Of a stretch of 64,000 nucleotides of DNA, positions 21,592-33,115 are shown in pieces. The stretch comes from Tridacna crocea. Taxonomy: Eukaryota > Mollusca > Bivalvia > Cardiida > Cardiidae. Positions within the stretch are counted from its first letter, which is position 1, and each line of letters starts with the position of its first letter. A model generated the notes under the pieces. It ran no database searches and was not told the origin of the DNA. It saw nothing but the letters and a program-made list of their open reading frames with translations. The position numbers and the translations under genes were made by a program. The stretch spans positions 39,820,672 to 39,884,671 of the forward strand of contig OX031063.1 in NCBI GenBank assembly GCA_943736015.1, written 5' to 3'.

Positions 21592-21793
21592 TTAACCCTT
21601 TACCAGAAGACAACATTTTAACCTTGTCCAAATCATAAGCATTTGCAGCCGACAATTTCAAATAAATTTGAAATATGGCTCCAATAATTTGGAATTTTCT
21701 TCTGATTGGGCATTTACTCTTTTTCTCATGATGTATTCAAAAGATTTCCTTCTTAGGGTCGTCAAAACTAGGGATTATGTTGTAAAGGGTAGA
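21592..21793 (-). mobile_element. TH-MITE copy, internally deleted
   Basis: TTAACCCTTTACCAGAAGAC to TTGTAAAGGGT; left hairpin arm missing. Confidence 0.68.
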
Positions 21794-21815
21794 AGCATTT
21801 AGCAAAAAAGTCCAC

Positions 21816-22043
21816 TTAATCCTTTACCACAAAGTCCTGACTTTAAACAACCATGAGAAAGAAGCTTTTAGGCAAAAATTGTGGGAAAAGGAGAAAATGG
21901 TGGTAACAAGCATTTTCTCCTTTTCCCACAATCTTTTCTACCCTATCAGTCGGAAATCATTTTATTACCAAAATTTGATATGTTGTCTGCAGATGCTTTG
22001 AATTTGGTCCAGTCCAAAAATTTGTTGTTTGGTAAAGAGTTAA
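21816..22043 (+). mobile_element. TH-MITE copy
   Basis: TTAATCCTTTACCACAAAGT to TTTGGTAAAGAGTTAA. Confidence 0.86.
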
Positions 22044-22067
22044 TATGAAATTGGAAAAATACATAGT

Positions 22068-22296
22068 TTAACCCATTACCACACAATCCCTACTTTTGAC
22101 ACCCCTGAGAAAGAAGCCTTTTGAAAACACTGTGGGAAAAGGAGAAAATGCTGGTAAACAGCATTTTCTCCTTTTCCCATAGTGTTTTCTACCCTTCCCA
22201 GAACAAATTTCAATTTTTCAGTCACTTTTATTTTGTCGTCTGCAAATGCTTTCAATTTGGACCAGTCTAAAGTTTTCTCGTGTGGTAAAGAGTTAA
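22068..22296 (+). mobile_element. TH-MITE copy, full length, pair sharing TTAA
   Basis: TTAACCCATTACCACACAAT to TGTGGTAAAGAGTTAA, 229 bp. Confidence 0.9.
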
Positions 22297-22523
22297 CCCA
22301 TTACCACACAATCCCTACTTTTGACGACCCTTAGAGAAAGAAGCCTTTAGAAAATGTTGTGGGAAAAGGAGAAAATGCTGGTAACCAGCATTTTCTCCTT
22401 TTCCCACAATGTTTTCTACCCGTCCAAAATCAATTTTCAATTTTTGATTCACATTTATTTTGTCGTCTGCAAATGCTTTCAAATTGGACCAGTCCAAAAT
22501 TTTGTTGTTTTGTAAAGAGTCAA
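22293..22523 (+). mobile_element. TH-MITE copy, second of a pair
   Basis: TTAACCCATTACCACACAAT to TTTTGTAAAGAGTCAA; same orientation as the preceding copy, forming a tandem dimer. Confidence 0.87.
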
Positions 22524-22589
22524 AAAATTGCTGTACCGACCGGTATTTTCTTACAGTTTTTTGCTAGGTATTTTCTTACAGTTTTTTGC

Positions 22590-22648
22590 TAAACAACAAA
22601 ATTTTAGACCTGTCCAAATTTAACCTTTTACCTCGCTATCCCCAGGTT
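22590..22648. mobile_element. TH-MITE end fragments
   Basis: Outer flank B (AACAACAAAATTTTAGACC) then TTTAACCTTTTACCTCGC, two terminal scraps. Confidence 0.45.
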
Positions 22649-22878
22649 TTAACCCTTTACAGAATGACAAAATTTTAGTGTTGTCCAAATTGAAAGCATT
22701 TGCAGATGAATATTTCGATGTTGCGCAAATGGTGCAATTGTCCATTGATACGGTAGAAAACATTGTGGAAAAAAGAGAAAATGCTGATAACTAGCATTTT
22801 CTCCTTTTTTCCACAATGTTTTCTAAACGCTTCTTTCCAAAGGTTGTCAAAAGTCAGCATTATGTGGTAAAGGGTTAA
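22649..22878 (-). mobile_element. TH-MITE copy
   Basis: TTAACCCTTTACAGAATGAC to TGTGGTAAAGGGTTAA; shares its right TTAA with the next mini copy. Confidence 0.86.
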
Positions 22879-22931
22879 TGACTTGGAGAAAGAAGCGTTG
22901 TGAAAACATTTCTGCCCTGTGGTAAAGAGTT
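22875..22931 (+). mobile_element. TH-MITE mini deletion derivative (about 57 bp)
   Basis: TTAATGACTTGGAGAAAGAA, a stub of hairpin (GAAAACATTTCT) and CCTGTGGTAAAGAGTTTT: nearly all interior sequence lost. Confidence 0.5.
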
Positions 22932-23046
22932 TTAGAACTGGAAATAAATGAAAATGGGTTACCGGAAACCTTAAGGAAATTATGATAATGATAGATCTGA
23001 TGTTAACCCAGTATCTTATGATATCTACTTATATTACTAAGAGAAC

Positions 23047-23275
23047 TTAACCCTTTCCCAAACAATCCCTGGTTTTTACGGGTCAGGAAAAGAAGCCTTT
23101 TGAAAACATTGTGGGAAAAGAAGAAAATGCTGGTAACCAGCATTTTCTCCTTTTCCCACAATGTTTTCTACCCTATCATATAGAAAAATCATCTTTTTAG
23201 CAACTGTTAATTTGTCATATGCGAAATGATTTCAATTTGGTCTGGTCCAAAATTTGCCGTTTGGGAAAGGGTTAA
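23047..23275 (+). mobile_element. TH-MITE, subfamily 3, full length
   Basis: TTAACCCTTTCCCAAACAAT to TTTGGGAAAGGGTTAA, 229 bp; the best-preserved subfamily 3 copy. Confidence 0.9.
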
Positions 23276-25041
23276 ACTTTACAAATTATAAAGAAATTAA
23301 ATTTACTTTCTGTGACCACAATCACATGCATTAGTGATTGAAAAGTGTAGGAACATCTCTATGTCTCATTTTGTATGTGCCATTATAATGTGTGATGGAT
23401 CATATTTATATGTGCATTTGTTTATATGTCCAATTAGTCTGTTCATAATTATGATGATTTTGGCTAGAATATTGTAATTTGGATCAACTCTTGCAGTACA
23501 AAAAGAAAAAACATTAGTTTAACGTTTTCAGTAGGCTATATGGACTAAAATTTTTAAATATTTGGTGCTGGGCTTTGCGAGAATATCACAGCAAAGTGTA
23601 CAATGTAAATCAAAGATGAGACTGCTTTCTTTGCAGCCTCACCTTGATCAAGACTGGCTGGAAATGCTATTTTTGAGCTCTTGAGGGGTTAACACTTAGT
23701 GTGCCAAATAAACCAAACATAATTTCATTTTATCCTAGAAGTAAGACCCATAATAATTAGAATTTCATGGTTGCTTTGGCTATAGCTCGTGTATCAGCAA
23801 AGTGGACAGTGTAGATTAAAGATCAGGATGCTTGTTTTGTGCAGCCTGATCTTGATTTACATTGACTTAGCAAAGGCAAAAAAGTTGTGACATAATGCTC
23901 TAAGGGGTAAGATAAGGTCACAAGCAAGATAAAAACTGATGTTTGATCTGGAATCTTGCTGTGAAGATAAACATGGGATATCAGCTCTATGGCCAAAAAA
24001 ATCAACAAAGTTCAAAGTTATATATAATAAGGGGGATAAGATGTTAATTTAACTATGATACAATTTTAAAGTAGTATATTTATGATTCTAATAGCCACTT
24101 TAGTCTGACTTTCTTATTATACAAATTATTGCTTTTATAGCCATGAGAGAGAAAAACTATTTTCACAATGTTTTGTTGCCTTCAGAAAACAAATTCAATG
24201 AATTTAGATACTTAATGTTCTGAAGAATGCCTGAGCCAATTAAATGAGAGCTTGAGATAGAATTTTTAGCTCTTCTGTTGAAAAGCAAGTTAAGCTTTAC
24301 ATAATTATATTATAAGACCATACATGGATCCGTGGCGATAAGATAAACCGACTACCTTAGTTACTGTTGCCAAGGTCTCACAAACAAACGTATTCAATAC
24401 ATATACAGTATAGCAGATAGGCTACTTAAATCGTGCTGTCATGACCGTTTCTCTCAATAAAATTCCTGAAAAAGTAATTTAATAATATATTTCTATCGAT
24501 GATAAATTCTCAGTAAGCAATTTAAAGGTGCTTAACTGATTTATATACGGAGATGTATTAAAAGGGCGAATTACGGGGGCGACGTACAATGTAACAGATT
24601 TACATGTTTAAACAAAAATTTGAACATATAAAAAACATCAACAAATCTCCGTTTTGCCACAGAATAATAGAATTAACGATACTTATTGCTTTCGTTGAGC
24701 TAGTAAAGTCATCTCAGTATCATACCAAATTAAATAACACTGAATTACAAGCCTTTCGAAAAGTTTATAGAATGTCTGATTCAACAGAGACGTTTAAGTT
24801 AATTAAAAATTTCAATATTACGTAGGGGGAAAAGGGTTGTCTGATGATTATAAAATGTGTCAAGTGTGTTGTCAATTAAGAAAATTGTTAATATCATTGA
24901 CGGTAGTATATGATATACTGATGACAACGGGTGGTCAAGTTGATTAGAGCGGTAATTTGCTTTGCAATCAAACACACTTCTTATCAAATTAACAGTTTAC
25001 CAACACACCCTTTGTGCTACAGTGCAGATGTGCTAATCCAT
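23276..25041. other. MITE-free stretch of intron 2
   Basis: Two pieces of the dispersed GATCAGACTGC/GTGCAGCCTGATC repeat lie near 23600-23660 and 23795-23880. Otherwise I see no exon, RNA gene or mobile element. A MITE-poor block of 1.8 kb is unusual within this intron. Confidence 0.45.
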
Positions 25042-25265
25042 TTAAACTCGTCACCAAATTACAAAATTTTTAGAGCAATCCAAACTCAAATATTTGCAGA
25101 CAACAAATTGAATGATTCAAAAATTGAAATTTGTTTTTGAAAGAGCGCAAAACACAGTGACAAAAGGATAAAATCAATGTTACAAGCATTTTCTCCTTTT
25201 TCCGCAATGCTTTTAAAAGCTTTCTACGGGTCGTTAAAACTCGGTGTTATGTGGTAAACGGTTAA
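25042..25265 (-). mobile_element. TH-MITE copy, old
   Basis: TTAAACTCGTCACCAAATTA to TATGTGGTAAACGGTTAA; hairpin with many mismatches. Confidence 0.75.
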
Positions 25266-26029
25266 AACATCAAGTCAAGAGAAAAATTTCCAAGTTCCAC
25301 CAGATCAGAAGTTAGACTTTTTTTAAATATGAAATATACTCCTAGTGAGGAAGAACTACACCGTCAAAGTGCTTATTGTAATCAGCAGGTTCTTTAAATC
25401 CAAGACTAATCATCATGTAATTTGCAATCTGATCTGTATCTACACATCAGAGATCGTATATACGATCCCAGTACACATTCACCATATTCTTCATGCACCA
25501 TGGGTTAAGATTAATGTCAAATTGAAACATTGGTAACAAGTTACGCGGCCACTTTTTGGATGTGCATAGGTAATTGAACAAGTTTAATATTATTAATACT
25601 TCATATAGGTCTATTTTTAGCTTTGTTTTTCAGTTTTCTCTTTCAGAGAGGAAAAATCATAGAATACTTTGAATTAATCCATTTTCCAGCGCTGATCAGC
25701 TCTTTGCATAAGTTCAAATTTTCAGTAATCATCACAATTTAAACTTGTCTATAGCCTCTGCGTGATCTCACGTCATCGGTACACGTTCGCAAAGCACATT
25801 TTTTAAGCTTTTTTTAAAATTCAAACGTTAAAAACACAACCTAAGTAAAGAGAATTGCATTCTTCCAACGTTAACAGTCGTTTATTTGTGAGCCGAAATA
25901 GCAGAAACCAAGGTAGGACATCGGGTAGAATAAATGCGATGTCCTGATTGGTCAAATATCGATTTCCACGGATCCATGTATTGTCAATCAGGTATCCTCC
26001 CATGTTTGCGTCATTGTTATCTTCTGTAC
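25266..26029. other. Intron 2 segment without recognised element
   Basis: Nothing recognisable on either strand. Confidence 0.4.
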
Positions 26030-26259
26030 TTAACCCTTTCCCAAACAGTCCCTGGTTTTTACGGGTCTGGAATTAGTAGCCTTTTGAAAACATTGTGGGA
26101 AAAGGAGAAAATGCTGGTAACCAGCATTTTCTTCTTTTCCCACAATGTTTTTTACCCTATCATAGACAGAAATCATCTTTTCAGCAAGAGTTGAATTGTC
26201 GTCTGCAAATGCTTTCAATTTGGTCTGGTACAAAAGTTTGTCATTTGGGTAAGGGTTAA
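26030..26259 (+). mobile_element. TH-MITE, subfamily 3, full length
   Basis: TTAACCCTTTCCCAAACAGT to TTTGGGTAAGGGTTAA. Confidence 0.88.
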
Positions 26260-26429
26260 GCTTTTATTTTCTGATGTCTTATCGGACACTCCAGAACAAA
26301 CTGAATTAAAAAGAATATTACAAAAAAAAATTGGTGTTTCCAAAAAAAAAATATGGGCCTCTTCTATGAACGATTCAAAGGTACGGAAGATCATAATACA
26401 GATTATATACACATTAATTTTGTTTGTTT

Positions 26430-26575
26430 TCGTTTGCTGACCTTGGGCAAGGCACATCAGAGCCCTGCCTTAGTACTAGTGAAACCAGGAAATGAATATG
26501 TGAACTGTTGCCTTTATGTGATTGAAATGATATTGAAAGCAGCATAAAACAAAACATTCAATCAATCATTTTGCT
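26430..26575 (+). repeat. SINE 3' part
   Basis: GACCTTGGGCAAGGCACATC, GAGCCCTGCC, TGTGATTGAAATGATATTGA and a TTCAATCAATCA tail; head missing. Confidence 0.6.
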
Positions 26576-26623
26576 TCACAGGTCTATTTAATTATTTTTG
26601 TAAAAATCAAAACATTTAATTAA

Positions 26624-26794
26624 GAAATAATCTTCTTCCTATCGTGGTATATCGTTCAATAAACCACAGTTGTGAGTTATGAGGCACAATAAATAATCCA
26701 CGAGGGCGATAGACCGAGTGGTTTATTCATTGCGCCTCATAACTCACAACGTGGTTTATTGAACGATATACCACGATTGAAAGAAGATTATTTC
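26624..26794. mobile_element. Large foldback (inverted-repeat) element, about 170 bp
   Basis: Arms of about 75 bp: AAATAATCTTCTT...CGTGGTATATCGTTCAATAA...GTTGTGAGTTATGAGG and their inverse, around a short loop with GGGCGATAGACC. Arms are over 85% matched. No coding capacity and no relation to TH-MITE. Confidence 0.75.
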
Positions 26795-27059
26795 GATTCT
26801 AACATGGTCAATTCTTAATTACAGGAAAACAAGTTCAAACGTAGAGTAAAAACGCGGATAAATATTATGTTCCATTGAATAACTCACTCAGTGAATGACG
26901 TCACTCTGCATGGATTGTCGCAGATTTTACCACGCTTTCCTTGCACTGTGTTTATAGAGCGGAATTTGCGTGTCATGTTAGAATTAACTATAATATCTTG
27001 GCTGTTAACTCTTCATAATATTTGGGTAGATGATAAATTGTTACTCTCATCCAATTTCA

Positions 27060-27232
27060 AATCAATTAATTATGCAGAATGATGAATTCAATTAAAACCA
27101 AGTTACTGGGATTGGTCTGTGGAAAGGTAGCAAACATTGTGGGTGAAGGAGAAAATTCTATAAACTAGCATTTTATTGTTTTTCCCCAATGTTCTCTGTC
27201 AGGATCTTTAAAGCCAGGACTGGTAGCACTGA
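27060..27232 (-). mobile_element. TH-MITE remnant
   Basis: GGTAGCAAACATTGTGGGTGAA with a decayed right arm and AAGCCAGGACTG. Confidence 0.5.
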
Positions 27233-27299
27233 CATTTTTGTTGCAATTCATTTGTCCAGCCCTTGTATCAGACTGACACAAAGCATTAATGGCTTCTTG

Positions 27300-27500
27300 T
27301 ATAACCCCTTACCCTGTAAGGTATTTCTATGGTATCTCTAATTGACCCTAAATAACAGCAATGATGAAGCTGTTTCTTATGTGGATATCACACCTTTTGA
27401 TAGCATAGAAAACATTGCAATTTCACCTTTTGCCACAATGTTTTCCAAAGGCTCCTACAAGCAATGCGTTAAAACAAGTATGTATGGAGTAAAGGGTTAA
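27300..27500 (-). mobile_element. TH-MITE, subfamily 2, internally deleted
   Basis: TATAACCCCTTACCCTGTAA to TGGAGTAAAGGGTTAA; the left hairpin arm is deleted next to GAAAACATTGCAATTTCACC. Confidence 0.78.
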
Positions 27501-27664
27501 ATGTATCTCTGCAAAATAACTGGTTATGTTGTGATCACTTACATTGTGTTTTTTCCCAGCCGAATCATCAGGCTTAATTTAAGTAAAATGTTTCTGCTAC
27601 ATTTCCATAGCAATTTTTAATTGGCATGATCATGAAGTAAAACTTTTAACTGATGAGCTACCAC

Positions 27665-27894
27665 TTAACCCTTTCCCAAACAATCCCTGGTTTTTACGGG
27701 TCAGGAACAGAAAACCTTTTGAAAACATTGTGGGAAAAGGAGAAAATGCTGGTAACCAGCATTTTCTCCTTTTCCCACAATGTTTTCTACCCTATAATAT
27801 AGAAAAATCATCTTTTTAGCAACTGTTAAGTTATTATCTGCAGAATGCTTTCAGTTTGGTGTGGTCCAAAACTTGATGTTTGGGAAAGGGTTAA
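27665..27894 (+). mobile_element. TH-MITE, subfamily 3, full length
   Basis: TTAACCCTTTCCCAAACAAT to GTTTGGGAAAGGGTTAA; perfect hairpin. Confidence 0.9.
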
Positions 27895-27902
27895 CAGTGT
27901 AC

Positions 27903-28130
27903 TTAACCCTTTACCAAACAAAAAAATCTTAGACAGGTCTAATTGAAAGCACTGGCAGAGGACAAAATAAACATTACTTAGAAATAGAAATTTGCATCCA
28001 GCAGGGTTGGAAACATAGTGGAGAAAGGAGAAAATGCTGGTTAGCAGCATTTTCTCCTTTTCCCACAATTTTTTCAAAAGGCTCTTATCTCAGGGTCGTA
28101 AAAATCAGGGATTGTTTGGGAAAGGGTTAA
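27903..28130 (-). mobile_element. TH-MITE copy
   Basis: TTAACCCTTTACCAAACAAA to TTTGGGAAAGGGTTAA. It lies 8 bp from the previous copy in inverted orientation, and combines a TTTACC end with a TTTCCC end. Confidence 0.86.
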
Positions 28131-28285
28131 CTGTATCCTGTTCTAGTTAGAAACTTGACAAAGTCAGTCCCTCAATAATGTACTATACAGCCCATAATTT
28201 CTGGAAATCTAGTATGTCACAAAGAAAAAGTTCTGCTATCTAGCTTTCTGGTGTATTTGGTACAGACTGACAGAAATTACATGTG

Positions 28286-28457
28286 CTAATCCTTTACCAC
28301 ACAATCTAAACTTTTCACACCCCTGTGAAAGAAAGAAGACTTTTGAAAATATGGTGGGAAAAGGAGAAACTCAAATTGTCGGTCACTTTTATTTTGCCAT
28401 TTGCAAATGCATTGGATTCAGACAAGCCTAAAAATATTGTCGTTTGGTAATGATTAA
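28286..28457 (+). mobile_element. TH-MITE copy, right hairpin arm deleted
   Basis: CTAATCCTTTACCACACAAT to TTTGGTAATGATTAA. Confidence 0.75.
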
Positions 28458-28579
28458 AGACCCTGACAGTCTTATTATAGCGACACTTACCATGACATCA
28501 TGCATTCTGGATCTCCTGACACAAGTTCCATAAATAGATTTCAGATGTGCTGGGATAAAAACAAAGCTTAGCAAACGCT

Positions 28580-28699
28580 GAAAGATACGACAACAAAAAA
28601 ATGCAGCAATATCAACATTATCTCCCTTCTCCATAATGTTTTCCATAAATTGTCTTTCTCTTGGTAGTAAAGATGAAGGATTATTTAGCTAAAGGTTAA
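28580..28699 (-). mobile_element. TH-MITE remnant
   Basis: Half hairpin (ACATTATCTCCCTTCTCCAT) and TTAGCTAAAGGTTAA. Confidence 0.45.
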
Positions 28700-28728
28700 C
28701 TCTTTACCTCACAATCCCGACTTTTAAC

Positions 28729-31126
28729 GGTTCCGGGACGTTTCGCCCCAAAACCATTTCCTCCCCTAGTCGTTTCTCCCCCAAGACGTTTCCCCCCAGG
28801 TCGTTTCCCCCCTGGTCGTTTCGCCCCCACTGGTCGTTTCGCCCCCCTGGTTGTTTCCCCCCTAGTCGTTTCGCCCCCTTTTCAAGAAAAGCTGAATTGC
28901 ACCTTAGAACTTTTATAAATTTTAATAGCAGGACAATATTTAGAAACACAATATGCATTTTTTTGTTTGGCATTTGCATAATTTGGACAATGAGACACTT
29001 ATCAAAAATTTAACTCTTACTCGTGTGGTAAAAATTGTTACATTAAAAAGAAAGCAAAAAGCTTCTATTAATGAAAGAATCATCACCCTAGCTTTACAAC
29101 GGCCAATTTTTCGGTTACTGACAGAAAAAAAAGGAAGTATCAAGAGTTGCTCAAATTGTGATGTTATTGTCTGAATAGTCCAATTCAATGAAAAGAGGAG
29201 TAAATACTGGTAACCGGAATTTACTTTTTTCCCACATTGTTTTAAATTGCTTTCATTCAAGTACCAGGCTATCAACGGTTATTGCATTTTACCAAAACAC
29301 CTCCCCTTTTTGTGTTATTTGTACATGGAAACAATAAAGAGTAAAACAAGAGCCATCGTAGACGGATTTTGCTCCCCGAACAGGTCTCTGTTTAGGAAAG
29401 TGAAGGCTGTCGGTAAATAGTTGGTCACAGGAGAGGAGGGTGGGGGTGAAACAGGCTACTTGGGTTTGGTCCCGTCTGCCAAACAGCATTTGTCAATGTT
29501 CAATTTACTAAGGGCAATATAGGCAACAACTTATCAGACATTAAGCACCCTTTTCCCGTAATGGTTTGACATAGATTAAAAAAAGGGGGCACATGTTGAA
29601 ACTTTTCATAAACAATATGAATGCGAAGATTCATGGAATTTTGACGAAAACTGACGGAGTTATTACTAGAAATTGATTGTTTTTTTTTTTTACAAGAAAC
29701 CCCCTTTTTCCATGATACATCGTCAAATTGGAAAACCGAGAAAAATACATCGGCGCAAGATCCTTCATATGAAGTTTCATCCAATTTAGTCCAGGAGTTG
29801 TGGAGAAATGGCTTCGGACGAACGGAGAGATGGAGAGAAGGACGCATTCTGGATTGAAGTTCACAACTTTTCTGTATAATATCAACCCTTTTCACGATGA
29901 ACCTCAGAAATATAAATGATAAATCAAGACAGTATAAATCTCTTTACACATTTGTATTTCTACATAAAGGTATATAAACGCATCTGTACCTTTTGATAAA
30001 AATTGGCCCAGACAATATTGAAAGTAATGCACAATGTGACAAAGGATTACGTAATCAATTAAGCGACTTCACAGTAGCAAAGTCAAGCTGACAAAGATTG
30101 CGTAATACGTAATTAACGAGTTGATAATCAGTGGCCTAATAGGATTATGACAGCACGTGGTAGCCTTTTGACCAACAACACGGTGGACTCTTTCAAGCAG
30201 AAAACAATTTTGGGTGTCATTAATAGATAACCTAGAAGGTGAAAGAGCGGTAAAGACCAAGATCAGGTCGGCGTCATGTGGTGCATCATCTTTGTCTGCT
30301 ATACGTAGGTGATCAGCATCGTGACAAAAGGAGATACAGTTCTAAATGACTCTTTTCCCTGATTTTTTTTTGTTCTGAATTTTAACCTTAATCTAGGATT
30401 GGCTTTTTTATAATACATGTATATATAAACTATTGGCGGACATTCACGTTTCCTTTGGAAATGATGATTCTATTACATAACTATACAACGGCAGTTATAT
30501 CAGTATATATATTCAGTCTAGTTTTTTTCTTGTCATGATTTTTCATTTTACTTTTTGGACAAAAAAAAAATCTTGCAGATATAATTATAGAAGTTTAATT
30601 TTGCATAAAACATGCGTTTTCACACCTCAGCATTAGTCACATTCATTGCGCGAAAAACATTGCGTGATTAATAACTCAACAAAATAAACAAGGTGATCAA
30701 CGTTATCGATGAAAAACCTTAATACTTCAGTTTATTGTATCAAAAGACTATCAAGGACTATCGTCGGTAAACATGTATGTATATATATTTTCTTTCTTCT
30801 TCTTTTCAGAAAATTATGATTCTGTAGAAGCTTATTGGCTTATGTACTATGTACATGTGGCCTCGATTACTTTATGATTTTAATTAGATCTAATGTAATA
30901 ATTCTTAATATACACTATCATTCAAGAATCTTTGAACCATTATTCTCTTAAGGTGCTCATTGTCTCTCTGCTTCTCTTGTTAAATTATTTTGGGGGCGAA
31001 ACGACTAGGGGAGGAAATGGTTTGGGGGCGAAACGACTAGGGTCCGGGGGCGAAACGACTAGGGGTGAAAAATAGAGGCGAAACGACCAGGGGGGAAACG
31101 TCTTGGGGGCGAAACGTCCTGTTACC
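28729..31126. mobile_element. Foldback DNA transposon with CGTTTCGCCCC terminal arrays (2.4 kb)
   Basis: The outer ends GGTTCCGGGACGTTTCGCC and the inverse of GGTAACAGGACGTTTCGCC are followed inward by tandem units of the type GTCGTTTCGCCCCC (28735-28880), mirrored as GGGGGCGAAACGACTAGG (30990-31115). The 8-bp word CTTTTAAC flanks both sides (28721-28728, 31127-31134). Architecture (long inverted arrays, 8-bp duplication) fits Foldback/MULE-type elements. The 2.1-kb interior has no recognisable transposase; it holds one decayed hairpin MITE at about 29185-29290. Confidence 0.75.
29185..29290 (-). mobile_element. TH-MITE remnant inside the foldback element
   Basis: AAAAGAGGAGTAAATACTGGTAACCGG with TTTTTTCCCACATTGTTTTAA. 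Confidence 0.5.
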
Positions 31127-31340
31127 CTTTTAACTACCCTTAGAAAGAAAGCCTTTGGAAACATTGTGGAAATAGGAGAAAATACTGGTAACCAGCATTT
31201 TCTATAATTCTGAAAATGTCTTATACCCTTTCCAAATCAAATTTCAATTTTTGATTCACATTCATTTTGTCATCTGCAAAATTAATGCTTTGAGTTTGGA
31301 CTAGTCCAAAATTTTGTTGTTTGGCAAAGAGTTAAACTTG

Positions 31341-31546
31341 TTAATCCTTGCCACTAAATTCTGAGTTTTAAAACCCTGATAGGGAATTATTTTTTTTGAT
31401 ACATTGAGGGAAAAGGAGAAAATGCTGGTTACTAGCATACAGTGATCAGAGACAAATTTCATACTTTGAATCATATTTGATTTGTCATCTGCAATTGCTT
31501 TGAATTTGGATGAGTCTTATAATAACTGTTGTATGGTAAAGAATTA
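31341..31546 (+). mobile_element. TH-MITE copy, right hairpin arm lost
   Basis: TTAATCCTTGCCACTAAATT to TATGGTAAAGAATTAA. Confidence 0.75.
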
Positions 31547-31929
31547 ACAAAGGACAGGTCAGAGATAGGTTGTAAAATTTCTATCTCAGGATCCACTTCT
31601 TCAACTCTTTTGTACTTTTGTACTATCATGATCCTCTCATACAAAAGTTTGGATGGAAAATATCATAGGAAAGGAAGAAATGTTCCCAATGAGAATTATT
31701 GGTATCTACCATTTCATTTTTTTTTCAATCATCGCCCATTATTTAACCCATGAGTTAATGCCAAAACTGAGTGTAGCCATGAACAGGATATGGACAGGAT
31801 ATGAGTTCTTAATCCGCCTCATCAAAAAGATTTTGCATCAATTTATGTTCCCTTTCTGTCTACCAATTTTCGGTGTGATGAATCAAACCTCTTCATACCC
31901 CTGCAAAATGAATGTTTTCAGGAGTATAC

Positions 31930-31985
31930 TGGAATGAGCCTGTCTGTCTGTGTGTATCCGTCCGTGTGTCTGTCTGTATACAAAA
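31930..31985. repeat. Simple repeat, (TCTG/TCCG)n
   Basis: GTCTGTCTGTGTGTATCCGTCCGTGTGTCTGTCTG; probably tied to a decayed tandem-repeat element, similar to the start of the insert at 58697. Confidence 0.6.
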
Positions 31986-32256
31986 TAATAGTAATTGGCT
32001 GTTTCTGTCAAAGTGCTGGCGGCAGTATTAAGTCACTTTCAGTGATAGCTTTCCTGTAGTGCAGACTACTTTGAAAATCACTGTGGCAAAGGTACATTTT
32101 ACTTATAGCAAGCACAATTATAATCTTACTATATTCGATTTTAAGGTGGCACTGTAAAATAAAGCAAAAAAGTCTTTTGCTGGAGCTAATTAAACCAGTA
32201 CTTAAATACCAGGGATAAGAGAACGGGGTATTGATGCATTAAGTACTGGAACTTAC

Positions 32257-32485
32257 TTAAACCATTACCACACAATCCCTACTTTTGATGCCCCTGAGAA
32301 AGAAGTCTTTAGAAAACATTGTGGGAAAAGGAGAAAATGCTGGTTAGGAGCATTTTCTCCTTTTCCCACAATGTTTTCTACCCTTCACAAAACAAATTTT
32401 AAATTTTCAGTCACTTTTATTTTCTCGTCTGCAAATGCTTTCAATTTGGACCAGTCCAAAATATTGTCGTTTCGTAATGGGTTAA
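32257..32485 (+). mobile_element. TH-MITE copy, full length
   Basis: TTAAACCATTACCACACAAT to TTCGTAATGGGTTAA, 229 bp. Confidence 0.9.
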
Positions 32486-32586
32486 GTTCTTATTGTGGTC
32501 AGTCTATATCAAGATCAGACTTACCTCATGGACAGACTTAAGAGATGCTATTGAGAGAAATATAAAACAGGGCCTGTTCTCATGAA

Positions 32587-32809
32587 AAAACCCTTTACCA
32601 CATAGTGACAAAGCTAAAAGACCCTTAGGAAGGAGCCTTTTGAAAAAAATGCTGGAAAAGGAGAAAATGGTGGTAACCAGCATATTCTCCTTTTCCCACA
32701 AAGTTTTCTACCGTATCAAAGAAACATTGCCTCATTTCAGCCTCTTAGTTCACTGCAGATGCTTTCAATTTGGATAGTTCTTTAATTTTGCTGTATGATA
32801 AAGAGTTGA
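32587..32809 (+). mobile_element. TH-MITE copy
   Basis: CCCTTTACCACATAGTGAC to GTATGATAAAGAGTTGA; ATTGCCTCATTTCAGCC variant of flank B. Confidence 0.78.
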
Positions 32810-32885
32810 TTTGTCCTATTTTGCTCAAGTCTGCTGTATGGCCCATACTTCAACTAAAGTTGAGCCCAACCAGGTTGCTCATTGG

Positions 32886-33115
32886 TTAACCCATTACCAA
32901 ACGACAAAATTTTAAGTTTGTCGAAATTGAAAGGAATTGCAGGCGACAAAATAAAAGTGACTGAAAATTTGAAATTTGTTTTGTGAAGGGTAGAAAACAT
33001 AATGGGAAAAGGGAGAAAATGCTGGTTACCTGCATTTTCTCCTTTTCCCACAATGTATTCTAAAGGCTTCTTTCTCAGGGGCATCAAAAGTAGGGATTAT
33101 GTGGTAATGGGTTAA
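32886..33115 (-). mobile_element. TH-MITE copy, full length
   Basis: TTAACCCATTACCAAACGAC to TGTGGTAATGGGTTAA. Confidence 0.9.

Larger units (their letters stand above)
28696..31335 (+). mobile_element. TH-MITE copy split by the foldback element
   Basis: Left part 28696-28728 (TTAACTCTTTACCTCACAAT, flank A) and right part 31135-31335 (rest of flank A, hairpin, flank B, GGCAAAGAGTTAA). Without the insert and one CTTTTAAC the copy would be about 234 bp, the normal size. Confidence 0.85.

Noticed and set aside
29490-29900. Overlapping open frames on the - strand inside the foldback element
   Set aside because: Two frames overlap out of phase, composition is like the surrounding non-coding repeat DNA, and no transposase or other motif was recognised.
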